From assembly GCF_039994875.1 (NCBI RefSeq), contig NZ_CP121196.1, positions 3,348,001 through 3,412,000 of the forward strand: a DNA stretch of 64,000 nucleotides, written 5' to 3'. The position numbers were made by a program, and so were the translations under genes. The notes beneath the pieces were generated by a model. The model was given only the letters and a program-made list of their open reading frames with translations. It was not told where the DNA came from and made no database searches. This stretch comes from Telmatobacter sp. DSM 110680. GTDB taxonomy: Bacteria; Acidobacteriota; Terriglobia; Terriglobales; Acidobacteriaceae. Positions 16,901-30,790 of this stretch are shown piece by piece (the stretch's first letter is position 1; every line of letters begins with the position of its first letter).

Positions 16901-18022
16901 ATGCGCTTGTACGTGTCGAACGAATCCCCATCCACGACTTCATCTGTTCTGACTGGCTCAGTGCTGGTGCTGATCCAGTTTGACGTGTGTGAGGAACTTC
17001 GTCTCGACCGACTTCATAATGTGAGAGAACGCACGGTTCAGCAACAACCACGGATGAAGCACGGCGCGCCCGCGTACGTAAAGTATGAACGCCCACCGGT
17101 AGTTGAACCGCTTGAAGCGTTGCAACTTGACAGCGGAGAGAGACTCGAAGGCGAGATCAAGTATTACGACTACGGCGTAGTCAGCGTGGTGTTTCATCTT
17201 CCGTTCTCCGGCGATTGGGACAACCTCGCCCACCTCGCAAGTCGCTGGGTCTGGGACGTTGATTTCGCGTCGCGCGCCGAACCCCTGGTCAAGGCTCGAC
17301 TCGACCAATGCGCGGAAGCTATGGTCCGTCCGTATTCGCGCTGGCTCAGCGAGGACTACTTCATCTTCCATATAAGCGAAGTGCCCGGTTCGCCGTCGGC
17401 TGCCGACCTGATCCGGGATCACGGCTTCGAGATTGCTCAGGTGGTGCGTGGAGACCGATTGCGACTTTCGCCGGGAGAGCGCACCGAAGTTTTGAATTCG
17501 CAAATCTCCTATTACGCCGATGATGTGACGGTAATTGGTTGGAATGCGGCTTTCCTTTACGACAGCAGGATCGGTGCGGAAACCGCGATACAACTCCTTG
17601 AGTACGCAAATTCTCAATTGCTCGAATTTCGCCATTACGACGAATTGCTAAGCGATATCCTTGGTCGGGCCTATGCGCTCCTGGAGCAAAAGACGGGATT
17701 CTTTGCACGATGGCGCCTAGCCAAGTCCGCGCGAAATCTTCACACCACGCTTCTCGATGTCGATGAACTGACCGAGCGTGCCGATAACGCGATCAAGTTT
17801 CTGAGCGATATGTTTGCCGCACGTCTGTACAGGTTGGCCGCAGCCAAGGTTGGCGTTCCGGACTACAAAGAATTGGTGTCGCGCAAAGTGAAGACAGCGG
17901 AAGAGCTCTACCAATACATGGTGGATCAGTTCAACCAAAGTCGGGCGTTCTTTTTGGAATTCACGGTTGTTCTCATCCTGCTGATCGAGCTGTTCTATTT
18001 GTTCCGGGGTAAGCCTCTTTAG
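16901..18022 (+). CDS. RMD1/YagE (DUF155)-like protein with C-terminal membrane anchor
   Basis: 373 residues. The first half is soluble (IKYYDYGVVSVVFHLPF, LASRWVWDVDFASRAE); the middle part has TEVLNSQISYYADDVTVIGW and LLEYANSQLLEFRHYDELL; a long helical region leads to a single C-terminal hydrophobic segment (about 352-368: FTVVLILLIELFYLF). The layout, the YDYGVVS motif and the tail anchor resemble the RMD1/YagE family, whose members are membrane-anchored and of unclear function. I am not certain of the family. The start at 16901 has a poor ribosome binding site. The TauE gene follows after 32 bases. Confidence 0.6.
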   Translation: MRLYVSNESPSTTSSVLTGSVLVLIQFDVCEELRLDRLHNVRERTVQQQPRMKHGAPAYVKYERPPVVEPLEALQLDSGERLEGEIKYYDYGVVSVVFHLPFSGDWDNLAHLASRWVWDVDFASRAEPLVKARLDQCAEAMVRPYSRWLSEDYFIFHISEVPGSPSAADLIRDHGFEIAQVVRGDRLRLSPGERTEVLNSQISYYADDVTVIGWNAAFLYDSRIGAETAIQLLEYANSQLLEFRHYDELLSDILGRAYALLEQKTGFFARWRLAKSARNLHTTLLDVDELTERADNAIKFLSDMFAARLYRLAAAKVGVPDYKELVSRKVKTAEELYQYMVDQFNQSRAFFLEFTVVLILLIELFYLFRGKPL

Positions 18023-18054
18023 GTTGCCGTCGACGCATTGAGCGATTTCCCACT

Positions 18055-18897
18055 ATGAGCTTGTTGATCTTTACCGTGCTGCTCTTCCTTGGTTCACTGC
18101 TTGCGGGCCTCCTGGGTGCGCTTACAGGACTTGGTGGTGGCGTAGTGCTGGTGCCGCTGCTCACCCTTGGCTTCCATGTGGACATTCGCTATGCAATCGG
18201 AGTATCGCTGATCTCAGTGATCGCGACTTCCTCAGGCGCTGCGGCTGCCTATGTGCGCGAGGGCTATTCAAGTGTGCGCATCGGAATGTTCCTCGAAGTC
18301 GCAACAACTGCCGGTGCGATTCTGGGAGCATTTCTAGCGACCGTAGTTCATACTCAGGTGCTGGCAATCATATTTGGACTAGTCCTGATCTACTCTGCAT
18401 TTCTATCGTGGCAACAGGCTCGCAATCCTGTGCCCGAGCTAAAGAAAGGCAGTCCGTGGTCGGATAAGTTGAGGCTATCGGGCGATTATCCGGCAGCGGA
18501 CGGATCGCGATGCAAGTACGAGGTCGAAAATATTCCGGGTGGCTTCGGCTTGATGTTTGTGGCGGGTACGCTCTCTGGATTGCTCGGCATCGGCTCTGGC
18601 GCAGTAAAAGTGCTGGCCATGGATCGCATCATGAAGGTGCCGTTCAAAGTATCGACGACAACCAGCAACTTCATGATTGGTGTTACCGCAGCCGCCAGCG
18701 CGGGCATCTATCTTCATCGCGGATTGATCACGCCTGGCCTCGCGTTTCCAGTGATGCTGGGTGTGCTTTGCGGCTCACTCATCGGCGCGCGCTACCTGGT
18801 CCGTGCGCATGTGTCTGTGTTACGCAGTGTATTTACGATCGTCATCCTTGCGCTTGGCCTGGAGATGATCATCAACGGGGTGACGAAATGGTTTTAA
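18055..18897 (+). CDS. TauE/SafE family sulfite/anion exporter
   Basis: 280 residues with about eight hydrophobic segments. Two internally similar halves start with LLGALTGLGGGVVLVPLLTL and with TLSGLLGIGSGAVKVLAMDR, the paired glycine-rich motifs of TauE/SafE permeases. It probably exports or imports small sulfur-containing or carboxylate anions across the inner membrane; the substrate is not deducible. Its last codons overlap the DUF1634 gene by 10 bases, so the two are made together, a frequent pairing. Confidence 0.9.
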   Translation: MSLLIFTVLLFLGSLLAGLLGALTGLGGGVVLVPLLTLGFHVDIRYAIGVSLISVIATSSGAAAAYVREGYSSVRIGMFLEVATTAGAILGAFLATVVHTQVLAIIFGLVLIYSAFLSWQQARNPVPELKKGSPWSDKLRLSGDYPAADGSRCKYEVENIPGGFGLMFVAGTLSGLLGIGSGAVKVLAMDRIMKVPFKVSTTTSNFMIGVTAAASAGIYLHRGLITPGLAFPVMLGVLCGSLIGARYLVRAHVSVLRSVFTIVILALGLEMIINGVTKWF

Positions 18898-19298
18898 GAG
18901 CAAACCCAGCGGAACCTGGTCACGGAGAGCAATTCGACGACCGGATGATGGAAACCATCATGGGTCGTCTTCTGCAGGTGGGCGTGCTGCTGGCCTCGTT
19001 TGTAATGTTGATCGGCGGCCTTTTCTACGTCAAAGCCCATCACGGATCAATTCCAGATTACCGTGTCTTCAACAGCGAGCCGCAGGCGCTTCGCCACGTT
19101 GACGGGGTAATCAATGGGGTGGCGGCTGGCGATCCGGCGGCCATTATTCAACTCGCGGTATTACTGCTGATCGCAACGCCTGTGGCTCGGGTGGTGTTTG
19201 CACTGATCGCATTTGGAATTGAGCGCGACAAGCTGTATGTCGGTGTCAGCGCTATCGTGCTGGCGGTGCTCTTGTTCGGTTTCCTCCGATCCCAATAA
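18888..19298 (+). CDS. DUF1634 family membrane protein
   Basis: 136 residues with three hydrophobic segments (about 25-46, 82-103, 112-132) and MMETIMGRLLQVGVLLASFV and LLIATPVARVVFALIAFGIE signatures of DUF1634. It is encoded right after and overlapping a TauE/SafE permease, the usual context, and is probably its accessory subunit. ATG 18888 has GGGGTG upstream. The frame is open farther upstream inside the tauE gene, but there it is only antiphase sequence of tauE. A terminator-like hairpin follows. Confidence 0.88.
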   Translation: MVLRANPAEPGHGEQFDDRMMETIMGRLLQVGVLLASFVMLIGGLFYVKAHHGSIPDYRVFNSEPQALRHVDGVINGVAAGDPAAIIQLAVLLLIATPVARVVFALIAFGIERDKLYVGVSAIVLAVLLFGFLRSQ

Positions 19299-19334
19299 GC
19301 GCTCATCCGCCGAATTCCCGTTCACAGTTTGGCG

Positions 19335-19361
19335 GAGGAGGGGTTAGCGCTCCTCAATTTT
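19335..19361 (+). terminator. Hairpin with T-run after the TauE-DUF1634 pair
   Basis: GAGGAG (19335-19340) pairs with CTCCTC (19350-19355) around a 9-base loop, followed by AATTTT. It is a moderate-strength intrinsic terminator 37 bases past the DUF1634 stop. Confidence 0.6.
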
Positions 19362-19446
19362 CACTAAACTTCAAGTCTCAGAAAAATCTAGCCTTCAGCG
19401 CGCATCCAAGCAGAAGAGTAGGACTCTTACGTGTAGGGAGGGAGCC

Positions 19447-20217
19447 ATGCGGCGTTTTGAGGGAAAAGTCGCAATTGTTACGGGCGCCGGGTCGGGCATT
19501 GGGCAGGGAATCGCCAAACGGCTCGGATGCGAAGGCGCGAAGGTGATCGTAGACTATGTGGGCAGCCCCGACGGCGCAAAAGAAACTGAAGATGCAATTG
19601 AGAAATCAGGCGGTGAGGGAAAGATTGTCCAGGCGGACATCACACGCATTAATGACGTGGAATGCCTGGTAGACACCGCCTGGAGCCAATTCGGTTCCGC
19701 AGACATCCTCGTCAACAACGCCGGAATGGAGAAGAAGTCGGACTTCTGGGATACCCCGGAGTCAGAGTACGACCAGGTGATGGCGGTTAATCTGCGAGGT
19801 CCGTTTTTCTTGACGCAGTCGTTTGTGCGCCGTCTGCGCGACGCTAAAAAAACCGGACGCATCATCAATATAAGTTCGGTCCACGAGGATATGGCGTTTC
19901 CAGGTTTTGCTTCCTATTGCACCAGTAAAGGTGGCCTTCGCATGCTGATGCGCGACTTGGCCGTTGAACTGGGACCGCTCGGAATCACAATCAACAACGT
20001 AGCGCCCGGTGCAATTGCCACGCCGATCAACAAATCCCTGCTCGAAGACAAGCCGAAGCTGGATGCACTCCTCAAGAACATCCCGCTTGGCCGGCTCGGC
20101 ACTCCGGAAGATGTTGCTGGGCTGGTAGCATTTCTGGCGTCAGATGACGCGTCTTACGTCACAGGCTCAACGTTTGTTATCGACGGCGGTCTTATGCGCA
20201 ACTACCGTGAGCAATAG
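19447..20217 (+). CDS. SDR-family oxidoreductase, glucose 1-dehydrogenase-like
   Basis: 256 residues, classical short-chain dehydrogenase. NAD(P)-binding TGAGSGIG at 12-19, structural NNAG at 90-93, and active-site Ser143/144, Tyr157 and Lys161 (YCTSK) are all present. The NNAGMEKKSDFWDTPESEYD and INISSVHEDMAFPGFASYC stretches are those of glucose 1-dehydrogenase-like SDRs, which oxidise D-glucose to gluconolactone. The gene starts an operon with the GH15 hydrolase 6 bases downstream, which would release glucose; this supports the assignment. GGGAGGGAGCC precedes the ATG. Confidence 0.88.
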   Translation: MRRFEGKVAIVTGAGSGIGQGIAKRLGCEGAKVIVDYVGSPDGAKETEDAIEKSGGEGKIVQADITRINDVECLVDTAWSQFGSADILVNNAGMEKKSDFWDTPESEYDQVMAVNLRGPFFLTQSFVRRLRDAKKTGRIINISSVHEDMAFPGFASYCTSKGGLRMLMRDLAVELGPLGITINNVAPGAIATPINKSLLEDKPKLDALLKNIPLGRLGTPEDVAGLVAFLASDDASYVTGSTFVIDGGLMRNYREQ

Positions 20218-20223
20218 CCCGAT

Positions 20224-22023
20224 ATGGCCGCGAAGATTGAAGATTATGCGTTGATAGGCGACTGCCAGACTGCCGCATTGGTCGATAGAAACGGCTCGAT
20301 CGATTGGCTCTGCTGGCCGACTTTTTCCTCCGAGGCATGTTTTGCAAAACTGTTGGGCACAGATGACAACGGATATTGGCAGATTGCGCCGTGTGAAGGC
20401 GAGTGGAAGTCGAGCAGGAAATATCGTGAACACACCCTGATTGTGGAGACGATGTTTGAATGCGCCGCCGGTGCAGTTCGCCTTACGGATTTTATGCCTG
20501 TGCGCGGCAAAAACTCTGACGTCGTTCGCATCGTCGAGGGCATTCGCGGGAAAGTGCGGATACAGATGCAGCTTTGCCTGCGCTTCGACTACGGGCGAAC
20601 AGTGCCGTGGGTAACGCGCGTAGATGATGGTGTTCGTGCGATTGCAGGCCCGAACCTGGCTATCCTTCGGAGTTCGGTTGAGACGCATGGCGAAAATTTG
20701 AAGACGCTGGCGGAGTTTGACGTTACCGCAGGGAAGCGGGAATCGTTCGTTCTGACCTATGGACCGTCTCATGAGCCAGATCCCGCGTCAATTGATTATG
20801 AGCAGGCGCTCAAAGATACAGACAACTTCTGGCAGGAGTGGACCGGAAGGCTCTCCTACGAAGGGAAGTATCGCGAGATCGTGGAGAGATCGCTAATCAC
20901 ACTGAAGGCGATGACCTATATGCCGACAGGCGGCGTGGTCGCGTCAGTAACTACTTCGTTGCCCGAGTGTATTGGCGGTGTTCGGAACTGGGACTATCGC
21001 TATTGCTGGCTGCGAGACACGACCTTCACGCTGCTTGCGCTTTCGAATGCAGGATATTACGACGAGGCTGCAGCGTGGCAGGATTGGCTGCTCCGGGCGC
21101 TTGCGGGAAGTCCCGATCAGGTGCAAATCATGTACGGACTGCGCGGTGAGCGGCAACTTCAGGAATGGGTCGTCGACTGGCTGCCGGGATACGAAGGTTC
21201 AAAGCCTGTGCGCATAGGCAACGCCGCATCGATGCAGGTGCAGCTGGATATCTACGGAGAAATGCTCGACTCGTTCTTCCACGCGCAACACAAGATGGGA
21301 AGGCACACCGAGGATGATTTCCGAGTCCTAGTTCTGTTGCTCAAGCATCTCGAAACAATCTGGCATGAACCAGACGAGGGGATCTGGGAAACACGCGGCG
21401 GCCCACAGCAATTTACTTATTCAAAACTGATGGCGTGGGTGGCCTTCGATCGTGCGGTCCTGCTGGCAAAGAATATGAACTATAAGGCCCCGTCGGACAG
21501 ATGGACTCAAATCAAAGATGCACTCCATCAGCAGATTTGCAAACGCGGATTCAACGCGCAGAAAAACAGCTTTGTGCAGGCGTACGGATCGGAGGAACTG
21601 GATGCTTCCTTGCTTTTGATGCCGCTGGTTGGTTTTCTGCCCGGGACTGATCCCCGCGTGCAAAGCACCGTTGAGGCGATTCGGCGCGAACTGATGCCGG
21701 ATGGATTGGTGCTGCGATACGACACCTCGCGAACGCAGGACGGTCTTCCACCCGGCGAAGGAGTCTTTCTAGCGTGTAGCTTTTGGATGGTCAGCAGTCT
21801 AAAAGCAGTGGGACGCGAAGACGAAGCAATCAAGTTGTTCGAACATCTGCTGACGCTGACCAACGATTTGGGCCTGCTCTCAGAGGAGTACGACATCCAT
21901 GGACAGCGCTCGGTAGGCAATTTTCCGCAAGCCTTTTCGCATATCGCGCTGGTCAATGCAGCCTTCGATCTGGAAGACGGCGAGGGCGTGCGTGAGCGCG
22001 CTCACAGGCAGGGGCAGGCTTGA
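20224..22023 (+). CDS. Glycoside hydrolase family 15 (glucoamylase/trehalase-like)
   Basis: 599 residues, cytoplasmic (no signal peptide). The N-terminal beta-domain starts IEDYALIGDCQTAALVDRNG and SIDWLCWPTFSSEACFAKLL. The (alpha/alpha)6 catalytic barrel shows GGVRNWDYRYCWLRDTTFTL and the C-terminal GEGVFLACSFWMVSSL that carries general acid/base positions of the family. Intracellular bacterial GH15 enzymes of this plan hydrolyse malto-oligosaccharides, glucan fragments or trehalose to glucose. It sits between a glucose dehydrogenase-like SDR (6 bases upstream) and a DedA protein (TTGA overlap), which points to glucose release followed by oxidation. Confidence 0.92.
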   Translation: MAAKIEDYALIGDCQTAALVDRNGSIDWLCWPTFSSEACFAKLLGTDDNGYWQIAPCEGEWKSSRKYREHTLIVETMFECAAGAVRLTDFMPVRGKNSDVVRIVEGIRGKVRIQMQLCLRFDYGRTVPWVTRVDDGVRAIAGPNLAILRSSVETHGENLKTLAEFDVTAGKRESFVLTYGPSHEPDPASIDYEQALKDTDNFWQEWTGRLSYEGKYREIVERSLITLKAMTYMPTGGVVASVTTSLPECIGGVRNWDYRYCWLRDTTFTLLALSNAGYYDEAAAWQDWLLRALAGSPDQVQIMYGLRGERQLQEWVVDWLPGYEGSKPVRIGNAASMQVQLDIYGEMLDSFFHAQHKMGRHTEDDFRVLVLLLKHLETIWHEPDEGIWETRGGPQQFTYSKLMAWVAFDRAVLLAKNMNYKAPSDRWTQIKDALHQQICKRGFNAQKNSFVQAYGSEELDASLLLMPLVGFLPGTDPRVQSTVEAIRRELMPDGLVLRYDTSRTQDGLPPGEGVFLACSFWMVSSLKAVGREDEAIKLFEHLLTLTNDLGLLSEEYDIHGQRSVGNFPQAFSHIALVNAAFDLEDGEGVRERAHRQGQA

Positions 22024-22715
22024 AAAGTCCGTTGGGCCCAATTTCGGTAAACTTACCGGCGCTCGCCGGTTCCATTTTAGATGCGGCTTCGAGTCCGACG
22101 CGTACTCATGCTCTTCGCTGGTTAATCAATCTTGGAGGGGTCGGAGTCTTCGCCCTGGCTGTGGTCGACTCTTCGGTGATTCCGATACCGCTGCCGGGAA
22201 GCACAGACCTCGTGCTGTTACTGCTGGCTGCTTTTCGATCGCAGTCAATTGCGTCGCCAATCATATTTGCGTCGTGCGCGTTTGCAGGATCGGTGATCGG
22301 CGGATATACGACATGGGCGGCCGGGAAAAAGGGCGGAGAGGCGGCGCTCGATCGATTAGGAAAGGGCCGCTTTGTGCGCCGCGTTCAAGGCTGGGTCAAG
22401 CGGAATGGCATGCTCTCGGTGGCCTTGGCATCGCTGCTGCCGCCGCCAGTCCCGCTTATGCCGTTTCTATTAGCGGCGGGAGCGCTAGGGCTTTCGCGCG
22501 GGCGATATCTGATTTCCTACTGCATAGCGCGCGCAGTGCGCTATGGCGCGGTGGCGTGGCTCGGCTACAAGTACGGGCGGCAGGTAATTAATTTCTGGCA
22601 AGAAGATCTGAAGGGTTGGAGCACGCCGATTCTCGTCGCCTATATTTCGCTTCTGGTGCTAGGAGCACTGTACGGAATCTGGAATTATCGGCGCGGAAAC
22701 AAAAAAGGAAAATAG
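22020..22715 (+). CDS. DedA/YqaA-like SNARE-associated membrane protein
   Basis: 231 residues with about five hydrophobic segments. The motifs SSVIPIPLPGSTDLVLLLLA, GSVIGGYTTWAAGKKGG and SLLPPPVPLMPFLLAAGALG belong to the DedA/VTT superfamily, inner-membrane proteins now linked to lipid flipping and membrane homeostasis. The start is probably TTG 22020, overlapping the GH15 stop (TTGA), because no suitable in-frame ATG exists before residue 130; GGGGCAGG lies upstream. It ends the SDR-GH15-DedA operon. A strong hairpin separates it from the convergent gltD. Confidence 0.82.
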   Translation: MKSPLGPISVNLPALAGSILDAASSPTRTHALRWLINLGGVGVFALAVVDSSVIPIPLPGSTDLVLLLLAAFRSQSIASPIIFASCAFAGSVIGGYTTWAAGKKGGEAALDRLGKGRFVRRVQGWVKRNGMLSVALASLLPPPVPLMPFLLAAGALGLSRGRYLISYCIARAVRYGAVAWLGYKYGRQVINFWQEDLKGWSTPILVAYISLLVLGALYGIWNYRRGNKKGK

Positions 22716-22727
22716 ATAACTGCGTGG

Positions 22728-22757
22728 TATGGAATGCCGACGAATCGGCATTCCATA
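22728..22757. terminator. Perfect 13-bp hairpin between convergent genes
   Basis: TATGGAATGCCGA (22728-22740), a CGAA loop, and TCGGCATTCCATA (22745-22757) form a perfect stem. It lies between the dedA stop (22715) and the gltD stop (22773), fitting a bidirectional transcription stop, though no long T-run follows on either strand. Confidence 0.65.
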
Positions 22758-22772
22758 TTCGGTTCTTCCGCA

Positions 22773-24210
22773 CTATGCTCGTGCATGCCTGAGCGTGGGC
22801 GCTGTCGGCTGCTTCGTGGCCAGGTATGCGTCAACGGCCGCAGCAGCTTTGCGGCCTTCAGAAATGGCCCAAACCACGAGGGATTGTCCGCGGCGCATAT
22901 CCCCGGCAGCGAAGATGCCGTCGACGGAGGTCATGTACTCGGCGTTCGCCGCAACGTTACCCCGCTGGTCGACCGCAACTCCAAGTTGTTCGATCATGCC
23001 ACCCTTTACAGGCCCGAGGAAGCCCATCGCCAGGAGAACGAGATCGACATCGAGGGTGAACTCGGAGCCTGCGATTGCTTCAAACTTCGGTGGAGGTCCC
23101 ACGCGCACAGCATGAAGCTGTTTGACGTTGCCATGCTCGTCGCCTGTGAACTTCACGCTGTTAATGCTCCAATCCCGGATGCCGCCTTCTTCGTGCGCGC
23201 TTTCAGTGCGTAGTTGAAGAGGCCAGAGTGGCCACGGAGTTGAAGCGGCGCGGCTGTCCGGCGGTTTGGGCATGATCTCAAACTGATGCACGCTTTTCGC
23301 ACCCTGGCGATGGCTGGTGCCAAGGCAGTCGGCGCCCGTGTCGCCGCCGCCGATAATGAGCACGCGCTTGCCTTCGGCACTGATGGCAATTTTGGGATCG
23401 ACCGTGTCGCCCTCGCATCGCCGATTCTGTTGCGGCAGAAATTCCATCGCGTAATGGACGCCCTTGAGTTCACGGCCGGGTATCTTGAGGTCGCGAGGAT
23501 GCTCAGCGCCGCCGGCAAGAAGGATCGCATCATAGTGCCCGGTGAGTGCGTCGACTGGAACATTGCCGCCAACGTGCGCATTTGTCAGGAACGTGACACC
23601 CTCGGCGCGCATCTGTTTGAGGCGGCGATCAAGGATGTGCTTTTCAAGCTTGAAATTCGGAATGCCGTAGCGCAGGAGGCCGCCGATGCGGTCGTTCTTT
23701 TCGTAAACCGTGACGGAATGGCCCGCGCGGCGAAGTTGTTGTGCAGCTGCTAGGCCTGCCGGACCGCTGCCGACGACGGCGACACGCTTGCCAGTGTTGT
23801 GCTCTGGCGGTTCAGGCTGAATCCAGCCTTCATCCCATGCGCGCTCAACGATGCTCTTCTCGATGAGTTTGATAGAGACAGGTGGCTGATCGATTCCGAG
23901 CACACAAGCGGCTTCGCAAGGCGCGGGGCAGATGCGGCCAGTGAATTCAGGAAAGTTGTTGGTAGCGTGGAGACGTCGAATCGCGCTTTGCCAGCGTCCG
24001 TTGTAGGCGAGGTCGTTCCAGTCGGGGATGAGGTTATTGACCGGGCAGCCAGTGTGGCAGAAGGGAACTCCACAATCCATGCAGCGGGCGCTTTGATCGC
24101 GCTGCTTTTCTTCAGGAAACGGCTGGTAGATTTCAAACCAGTCCCGCACACGTTCTTCGACGTTGCGCCGCGCGGCCTGCTCGCGTTCGATTTCGAGGAA
24201 ACCTGTGACC

Positions 24211-24218
<8 letters not shown>
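22773..24218 (-). CDS. gltD: Glutamate synthase small subunit
   Basis: 481 residues. N-terminal cysteine clusters for two [4Fe-4S] centres ([19 protein letters not shown] and [16 protein letters not shown]), FAD-binding [17 protein letters not shown], and an NADPH-binding [11 protein letters not shown] are all visible. It supplies electrons from NADPH to GltB for glutamine plus 2-oxoglutarate to two glutamates. The frame is open another 79 codons upstream inside gltB, but ATG 24218 ([12 protein letters not shown]) is right: it overlaps the gltB stop by 8 bases and GAGGTG lies just upstream. Confidence 0.96.
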
Positions 24219-28806
<4,588 letters not shown>

Positions 28807-29115
28807 GGCTTCCTTCCGCTGGATAAGGTCGGTCTGCAAGTTCAGTTGTCAGGAACGGCAAAGACACAATGAGCGTGGCGAGTCCCAGAGGAATTCGCCG
28901 GGATAAATCGACCATCGGCCTGTCGTGGCAGGCCCGTGCACACAGGGATAGTGCTGAACTTATAACTATATCTGAATTTCGGCTTCGTTACTCCCGAATT
29001 ACGGCATGGGCCGGTTTGAGCGAGATTTTCCACAGCGGCCACAACGCATTAAGGAGCCTTCTAATCTGGATCTTCACAATTTCGGGCAGCCGAAAAAAAG
29101 ACGAAGTTTGAGACC
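28807..29115. other. Region upstream of gltB
   Basis: About 310 bases with no gene. On the minus strand it should contain the gltBD promoter; an AT-rich patch with TATAGT at about 28965-28975 is a possible -10. GGCCTG-tcgtgg-CAGGCC at 28917-28934 (as read on the plus strand) is a 6-bp hairpin that would lie in the gltB leader transcript. Confidence 0.45.
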
Positions 29116-30258
29116 TCATTGATCACAACTAAATCTCTGCGGCGAAAACAGAGAGATTGGGTGCGAAGTCGAACCCTTCGTCGCGAGGTCCGCAAGAATT
29201 TCACCCACCACGCTAGCAAACTTGAACCCGTGCCCCGAAAATCCGCACGCCACTGTGCACGATGAAAATCGCGGATGCAACCCAATCACAAAATGCTCGT
29301 CCGGGGACATCGTGTACATGCAAGTCTTCGCGCGTACGACCTCGCCATCAAGTGCCGGCATCCGAACCCTCAACTGCTCGACGATTCTCCTCACATCGGC
29401 TTGATGAACTTCGCGGTCCACACTTTCCGGCGAACATTGCCAATCGCTGCCATGGATCGCTGCCTTGATCCCGCCCGCAGGCCCATCGATCGCCGGGAAT
29501 CCGTACCCCGGAAAGCCGCCATCCAAATCTTCGCAGAGAAACACCGGAAAGCTTTCCGGCAAAAACGGCCTCACTCCGGTCGTCGGCTGAATCCAGGCCA
29601 TCACCTGCCGTGTCACCCGCAACGGGAAGATCTCGTGCAGCGCCTGGTTCGCCCAAGGCCCAGCAGTGATCAATAAATGTTCCGCGCTGTACGTGCCCTT
29701 GCTGGTGCGTACTTCTACCCCATCTCCCTCTGCATTCCACGACAGAACCGTCTCCTCAAACAGAAGCTCCGCGCCCGCGTGCGATGCAAGTGCAAGATGC
29801 GCACGGATGCATTCCTCGGGAAGAAGATAACCGGCGTTTGTCTCGTGGACCGCCGCATCGCCAGTCAGCGGAGCAACAACAGGGAAGCGCCTGCTGATCG
29901 CGCTCCCTTCCACAACCTCAAATGGAATTGCGTGCTGTTCTGCGGCCGCGATGGTGCGCCTCACCAATTCACCGTCACGCGAACCAATGTTCAATCCGCC
30001 AGTGATATGCAGCAGACGCTTGCCCGAATCTCGCTCCAGCTTTCGCCACAACTCGTAAGCGCGCAGCACCAGCGGAATGTAATGCGGACTTTCAAAGTAA
30101 GCCTGCCGGATCATCCGCGATCCGCCATGCGATGACCCCTGATCGTGTGCCGCCGAGAACTGCTCGATGCCCAGAACGCGCTTCCCGCGCTCCGCAAGAT
30201 GTAGCGCAGCCGCGCTTCCCATCGCGCCTAGGCCAAGAACGATAACGTCACGAGACAT
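29116..30258 (-). CDS. Monomeric sarcosine oxidase / N-methyltryptophan oxidase-like flavoprotein
   Basis: 380 residues, the size of SoxA/MTOX. It begins with the FAD-binding VIVLGLGAMGSAAALHLAER, then GIEQFSAAHDQGSSHGGSR, the typical second motif. Near residue 315 KTCMYTMSPDEHF contains the cysteine to which FAD is covalently linked in this family, and ACGFSGHGFKFA closes the fold. It oxidises secondary N-methyl amino acids to the amino acid, formaldehyde and hydrogen peroxide. The exact substrate cannot be told. The gene is on the same strand as gltBD but upstream, with 309 bases between, so probably independent. Confidence 0.9.
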   Translation of the reverse strand: MSRDVIVLGLGAMGSAAALHLAERGKRVLGIEQFSAAHDQGSSHGGSRMIRQAYFESPHYIPLVLRAYELWRKLERDSGKRLLHITGGLNIGSRDGELVRRTIAAAEQHAIPFEVVEGSAISRRFPVVAPLTGDAAVHETNAGYLLPEECIRAHLALASHAGAELLFEETVLSWNAEGDGVEVRTSKGTYSAEHLLITAGPWANQALHEIFPLRVTRQVMAWIQPTTGVRPFLPESFPVFLCEDLDGGFPGYGFPAIDGPAGGIKAAIHGSDWQCSPESVDREVHQADVRRIVEQLRVRMPALDGEVVRAKTCMYTMSPDEHFVIGLHPRFSSCTVACGFSGHGFKFASVVGEILADLATKGSTSHPISLFSPQRFSCDQ

Positions 30259-30385
30259 TGCAGTTCAATCCTTTAATTCTCGTTCTAGTATCCGTTTTGT
30301 GCTTGCGATCATAGCCTATCTGCGTCAGGGAATCTTATGAATTGTCCGCACTCAACGATCAACCCACCTCCATAAATATCTCCCC

Positions 30386-30421
30386 TTGACATCCGACAAG
30401 AGACGCGTCATTCTGTTGTCG
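30386..30421 (+). promoter_or_regulatory. Promoter and dyad of PadR-ADOP module 1
   Basis: TTGACA at 30386-30391, a weak -10 CATTCT at 30409-30414 (17-base spacing), and a dyad CGACAA (30394-30399) ... TTGTCG (30416-30421) spanning the core promoter. The position is consistent with autoregulation by the PadR protein encoded just downstream. Confidence 0.4.
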
Positions 30422-30436
30422 AACGTCGAGGGGAAC

Positions 30437-30766
30437 ATGGCGCCATCCACTGACTTATTACAGGGAACGCTCGACATGCTTATCTTGAAGACGCTTGCCC
30501 CGGGACAGGAACATGGCTGGGCGATCGCGCAGAAAATTCAGCTCATGTCGAACAACGTTTTGCAGATCGGTCAGGGATCTCTGTATCCCGCTCTGCACCG
30601 CCTGGAATATAGAGGTTGGATTCGCGCAACCTGGGGCGCCTCTGAGAACAATCGCCGTGCGCGATTCTACACGCTCACAACCGCGGGGCGCAGGCAGCTC
30701 GACGCTGAATTGGAGAACTGGGATCGGCTCACAGGCGCCGTCAATCTCGTGCTGCAGGGCGCATAG
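30437..30766 (+). CDS. PadR family transcriptional regulator (module 1)
   Basis: 109 residues, the minimal PadR-s1 length. The N-terminal winged helix has LLQGTLDMLILKTL, GQGSLYPALHRLEYRGWIRA and the RRARFYTLTTAGRRQL wing/C-terminal helix used for dimerisation. Start ATG 30437 has GAGGGG just upstream; the frame is open to 30386 but that part is the promoter. The ADOP permease begins 24 bases downstream, the arrangement commonly seen in acidobacteria, so this regulator most likely controls its own operon. The ligand is unknown. Confidence 0.93.
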   Translation: MAPSTDLLQGTLDMLILKTLAPGQEHGWAIAQKIQLMSNNVLQIGQGSLYPALHRLEYRGWIRATWGASENNRRARFYTLTTAGRRQLDAELENWDRLTGAVNLVLQGA

Positions 30767-30790
30767 CCCATTAGGTGTGGTGGGGAATCT

